NCBI GenBank assembly: GCA_963923955.1
Contig: OZ000552.1
Span: forward strand, 1,488,001 to 1,552,000
Length of the DNA stretch: 64,000 nt
Direction: 5' to 3'
Origin: G963923955 sp963923955
GTDB lineage: Bacteria; Pseudomonadota; Gammaproteobacteria; Eutrophobiales; Eutrophobiaceae
Shown here: piece after piece, positions 60,988 through 64,000 of the stretch
Layout: the number at the start of each line of letters is the position of its first letter
Position numbering within the stretch: the stretch's first letter is position 1
Program-made: the position numbers and the translations under genes
The notes under the pieces: model-generated
The model's database searches: none
Told to the model about the DNA's origin: nothing
The model's input: the letters and a program-made list of their open reading frames with translations, nothing else

Positions 60988-63900
60988 TTAAAGCGCAAGC
61001 CGTGCCGGATAGGCAACCTTGATATTTTTCTCACCGATAAGATCACGCAACTCGCCTAATAAGTGCTCGTTCAATCGAATCTTCCAGTCAGCGCCGACGC
61101 TGAACCTGCCGCTTGCCGCCTCGCTATTATATTCAATGATTACCGTATTTTCCCCTGAAGGGTGGGCATATAATAATTCCTTAAGCTGCGCTAATAAACC
61201 CCTGCCTATCATGTCTTTATCAAGGCTGAGTTCCAGGGTCGCGGCGCGGGTGCGTATATCATCCAAAGTGAACAACTCTTTGGCCACGAAGGAATAACCC
61301 GATTCAAAATAATCATCTTCCCTTGCCTCGCCCTTGGCAATGATGAGCTGATCCTTTCGCACAATATCACGATAGCGCTGATAATCTTCCGAGTACAGGG
61401 TCATGTGTATGCGGGCGGTGCGATCATCCAGACGGACTTCGGCCATCTTGCCCCGAGCGCCGCTGCGGGTGCGAATATTTTCAATATACCCGGCAATGGT
61501 AGCCCGGCCCGGCCCGATGTCTCGTAGCTGTCTGGACACGATTGCCGCCAGTTCCTGTTCATAGCGGGTGATGGGATGCCCGTTGAGATAAAAGCCCAAG
61601 GTCTGTTTCTCCCCGGCCAGCCTGTCGTGCTCATCGCGGTCCTCAACAATAACATAAGGCAAGGCTTTCACGTCTTCTTCCGGCCCGGCATCAGTGGCCG
61701 CAGGCTTAAGGCCAGACATAAGGCCAAACATATCGTCCTGCCCGGCATTGCTGTTGGTGGTAAATTGCTCGGCGAATTGCACGGCCTTATCCAACGAAGC
61801 CAACATAATACTGCGAGAAGGGCCTAATTCATCCATCGCGCCGGAATGTATCAATGCCTCCAGTACGCCCTTATTCGCCTTGCGCGTATCTATGCGCCGG
61901 CACAGCTGGAACAGATCGCTGAACGCGCCATTGGCGTCTCTCTCACCAAGAATATTTTCCATCGCCGCACGGCCCACGCCTTTTATCGCGCCCAGGCCGA
62001 AGCCGATGGTCTGATCATCCACCACCTTGAATTTCAGTTCACTGCGATTGATTGTCGGTGCCAGAAGTCTTAGCCGCATGCGTCTTAGCTCGTCGCGCAG
62101 CACCACTATCTTGTCGGTATTGTGCATGTCGGCGGAGAGCACCGCGGCCATAAAGGCCGCCGGGTAATGCGTCTTTAACCAGGCCGTTTGGTAGGCCAGC
62201 AAGGCATAGGCGGCGGAATGTGATTTATTAAAGCCATAGCCGGCAAACTTTTCCATTAGATCAAAGATATGGGTGGCCACCCGCTCCTTTACGTCATTTG
62301 CAACCGCGCCTTTGGTGAAGATGCTGCGCTGTTTTGCCATCTCCTCCGGCTTCTTCTTGCCCATCGCCCGCCGCAGTAAATCCGCCGCCGCCAGGGTATA
62401 GCCGGCCAGCACCTGGGCAATTTGCATGACCTGTTCCTGATAGAGAATGACGCCGTAGGTCGGCTGCAAGATGTCGGCCAGGGCGGGATGGGGATAGCCT
62501 ACCTCGGCGCGGCCGTGCTTACGCTCGATATAATCATCCACCATGCCTGACTGCAGCGGGCCGGGGCGAAACAGGGCGACCAGGGCAATCAGGTCATCAA
62601 AGCTGTCCGGCTTCAAGCGCCGGATCAGTTTTTTGATCCCTTCTGATTCAAGCTGGAAGATGGCCGTGGTGTCCATGCGCCGGATCAAGCTATAAGTCGC
62701 AGCATCATCCAAAGGGATTTTGCGAATGTCGATCTGTTCATTGAGAACATCAATCACGTCCTTCACCGCCCAATCAATGATGGTCAGGGTGCGCAGGCCG
62801 AGGAAATCGAACTTCACCAGGCCGACGGACTCGACATCGTGCATGTCAAATTGAGTCGAGGTAACAGTCGAACCCTGTTCACAATACAGCGGGGTGTATT
62901 CCGTCAGGGGTTTTGGCGCGATGACCAGCCCGCCCGGATGCCTGCCGGCGTTACGGGCCAGGCCTTCGAGTTTTTGCGCCAGATCAATCAGCGCCGCAAC
63001 CTCCTCCTCATCCTGATAGCGCTGCCGCAGTGTCGCCTCCTCATCCATCGCCCGTGCCAGGGTCATCTCGATATCAAAAGGAATCAGCTTGGCGATCTGA
63101 TCCACAAAGCCATAGGGATGACCCAGCACCCGGCCCACGTCTCGCACCGCCGCCTTGGCCGCCATGCTGCCGTAGGTGATGATCTGGGAGACATGGGCGC
63201 GCCCATAGCGCCCGGCGACATAGTCAATCACCTGATCGCGCCCTTCCATACAAAAATCCACATCAAAGTCAGGCAGCGATACGCGCTCCGGGTTGAGAAA
63301 ACGCTCAAACAGCAGATCATATTTGATCGGGTCTAGCTCGGTAACGCCCAAGGCATAAGCAACCAGCGAGCCCGCCCCGGAGCCGCGGCCCGGGCCGACC
63401 GGGATGTCATGCTCTTTGGCCCAGCGAATAAAATCCGCCACGATCAAAAAATAGCCCGGGAAGCCCATGCCGCTAATGACATCAAGTTCTGTTTCAAGCC
63501 GCTGTTTGTATTCGGCATCAAAATCGGCTTCATCCATGAGCGGGGTAGCGGCCTTGTCGTGATGGGCGGCAAGAATATGCGCCAGACCGGCCTCTGCCTC
63601 ATGCCGCAGCCACGAGTCCTGATCGTGGCCTTCGGGAACGGGGAAATCGGGCAGATAATACTCCCCCAAGCCTAGCTCCACATTGCAACGCTGCGCGATC
63701 AACATGCTGTTCTCAAGCGCCTCCGGGAGGTCCTGAAAAAGCGCCGCCATCTCCGCCGCGCTCTTTAAGTATTGTTCCGGACTATAGGGGCGCGGCCGCC
63801 TGGGGTCCGCCAGGGTGCGCCCCTGCTGAATACAGACCCGCGCCTCATGCGCATCAAAGTCTTCTGCGCTTAAAAACCTGACATCATTCGATGCCACTAC

Positions 63901-63999
63901 CGGGATCTCAAAGCGTGTCGCGAGTTCTATGGCCGCGGCGATATACAGGTCTTCGTCTTGGCGCCGGCTGCGTTGCAACTCAATATAAAATCGCTCGGG
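60988..63999 (-). CDS. dnaE: DNA polymerase III alpha subunit, C-terminal 1000 residues (partial)
   Basis: The frame is open to the right edge, so the start and about the first 150 residues (most of the PHP domain) are missing. The visible part begins PERFYIELQRSRRQDED. The palm has the catalytic Asp pair in SLPDFDVDFCMEGRDQV with the upstream block VGPGRGSGAGSLVAYALG. Further on are LLRRAMGKKKPEEMAKQR and GFNKSHSAAYALLAYQTAW, then the OB fold and C-terminal tau-binding region. It is the replicative polymerase. In gammaproteobacteria it is followed by accA and tilS, as here. Confidence 0.98.
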   Translation of the reverse strand, partial: PERFYIELQRSRRQDEDLYIAAAIELATRFEIPVVASNDVRFLSAEDFDAHEARVCIQQGRTLADPRRPRPYSPEQYLKSAAEMAALFQDLPEALENSMLIAQRCNVELGLGEYYLPDFPVPEGHDQDSWLRHEAEAGLAHILAAHHDKAATPLMDEADFDAEYKQRLETELDVISGMGFPGYFLIVADFIRWAKEHDIPVGPGRGSGAGSLVAYALGVTELDPIKYDLLFERFLNPERVSLPDFDVDFCMEGRDQVIDYVAGRYGRAHVSQIITYGSMAAKAAVRDVGRVLGHPYGFVDQIAKLIPFDIEMTLARAMDEEATLRQRYQDEEEVAALIDLAQKLEGLARNAGRHPGGLVIAPKPLTEYTPLYCEQGSTVTSTQFDMHDVESVGLVKFDFLGLRTLTIIDWAVKDVIDVLNEQIDIRKIPLDDAATYSLIRRMDTTAIFQLESEGIKKLIRRLKPDSFDDLIALVALFRPGPLQSGMVDDYIERKHGRAEVGYPHPALADILQPTYGVILYQEQVMQIAQVLAGYTLAAADLLRRAMGKKKPEEMAKQRSIFTKGAVANDVKERVATHIFDLMEKFAGYGFNKSHSAAYALLAYQTAWLKTHYPAAFMAAVLSADMHNTDKIVVLRDELRRMRLRLLAPTINRSELKFKVVDDQTIGFGLGAIKGVGRAAMENILGERDANGAFSDLFQLCRRIDTRKANKGVLEALIHSGAMDELGPSRSIMLASLDKAVQFAEQFTTNSNAGQDDMFGLMSGLKPAATDAGPEEDVKALPYVIVEDRDEHDRLAGEKQTLGFYLNGHPITRYEQELAAIVSRQLRDIGPGRATIAGYIENIRTRSGARGKMAEVRLDDRTARIHMTLYSEDYQRYRDIVRKDQLIIAKGEAREDDYFESGYSFVAKELFTLDDIRTRAATLELSLDKDMIGRGLLAQLKELLYAHPSGENTVIIEYNSEAASGRFSVGADWKIRLNEHLLGELRDLIGEKNIKVAYPARLAL

Positions 64000-64000
64000 A

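Overview
The window is bacterial chromosome and most likely gammaproteobacterial. The evidence is the block dnaE-accA-tilS at the right end, the aminoacyl-transferase (bpt) gene close to infA at the left end, and a standard set of Moco, folate and RND genes. Most of it looks moderately GC-rich by eye. One block (about 12.1-17.7 kb) is clearly AT-rich and reads as acquired DNA. The mix of F420 precursor synthesis, a tungsten-type aldehyde:ferredoxin oxidoreductase, a 2-oxoacid:ferredoxin oxidoreductase, xanthine-dehydrogenase-family enzymes and a TonB/sulfatase locus suggests an uncultured, metabolically broad aquatic or host-associated lineage. I cannot fix the genus. Several genes carry in-frame stops or frameshifts, so gene decay is under way.

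Layout. 0-5.7 kb: end of bpt, an RND efflux pair, infA and a secreted retropepsin-like protease. 5.7-12.0 kb: korBA (minus strand), then two paralogous metallo-beta-lactamase-fold hydrolases and an MFS carrier (plus strand). 12.1-17.7 kb: a restriction-modification island with two systems. One is an HNH nuclease with two methyltransferases, one of which is broken by an in-frame stop. The other is a clear EcoRV-type nuclease/methyltransferase pair. The EcoRV pair is bracketed by copies of the 3' end of the neighbouring M24 peptidase gene, the signature of insertion with a long target duplication. 17.7-32.7 kb: a long minus-strand run of catabolic genes (M24, two ketopantoate-reductase-like proteins, an HMGL-type synthase, a deacetylase, a Uma2 nuclease, MFS, FO synthase, M20, FAH-family and luciferase-like genes) headed by an AraC-type regulator.

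32.8-41.9 kb: two decayed genes (a Mo-bisPGD oxidoreductase and a DUF3604 lipoprotein), then an intact sulfatase, a TonB-dependent receptor and a divergent AraC-type regulator. 42-49.5 kb: a three-gene xanthine-dehydrogenase-family enzyme whose large subunit is fused to a CoxG domain, followed by moaE, moaD and moaC for its cofactor, then folP and proline iminopeptidase. 49.6 kb: a gene-free stretch holding a predicted three-way-junction RNA or DNA element. 50-54.3 kb: an aldehyde oxidoreductase operon with the AorABC layout plus a MoaD-like protein and a small unknown protein. 54.5-58.6 kb: tRNA-Thr, a periplasmic methyltransferase-like protein, DUF1244, an L,D-transpeptidase and a VWA-TM-FHA gene interrupted by two in-frame stops. 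58.6-64 kb: tilS, accA and dnaE (cut by the right edge).

How the genes fit together. Two low-potential ferredoxin-linked enzymes (Kor and Aor) and the Mo/W-pterin enzymes depend on the moa genes in the same window. FO synthase and the luciferase-like oxidoreductase point to F420 redox chemistry in the catabolic cluster.
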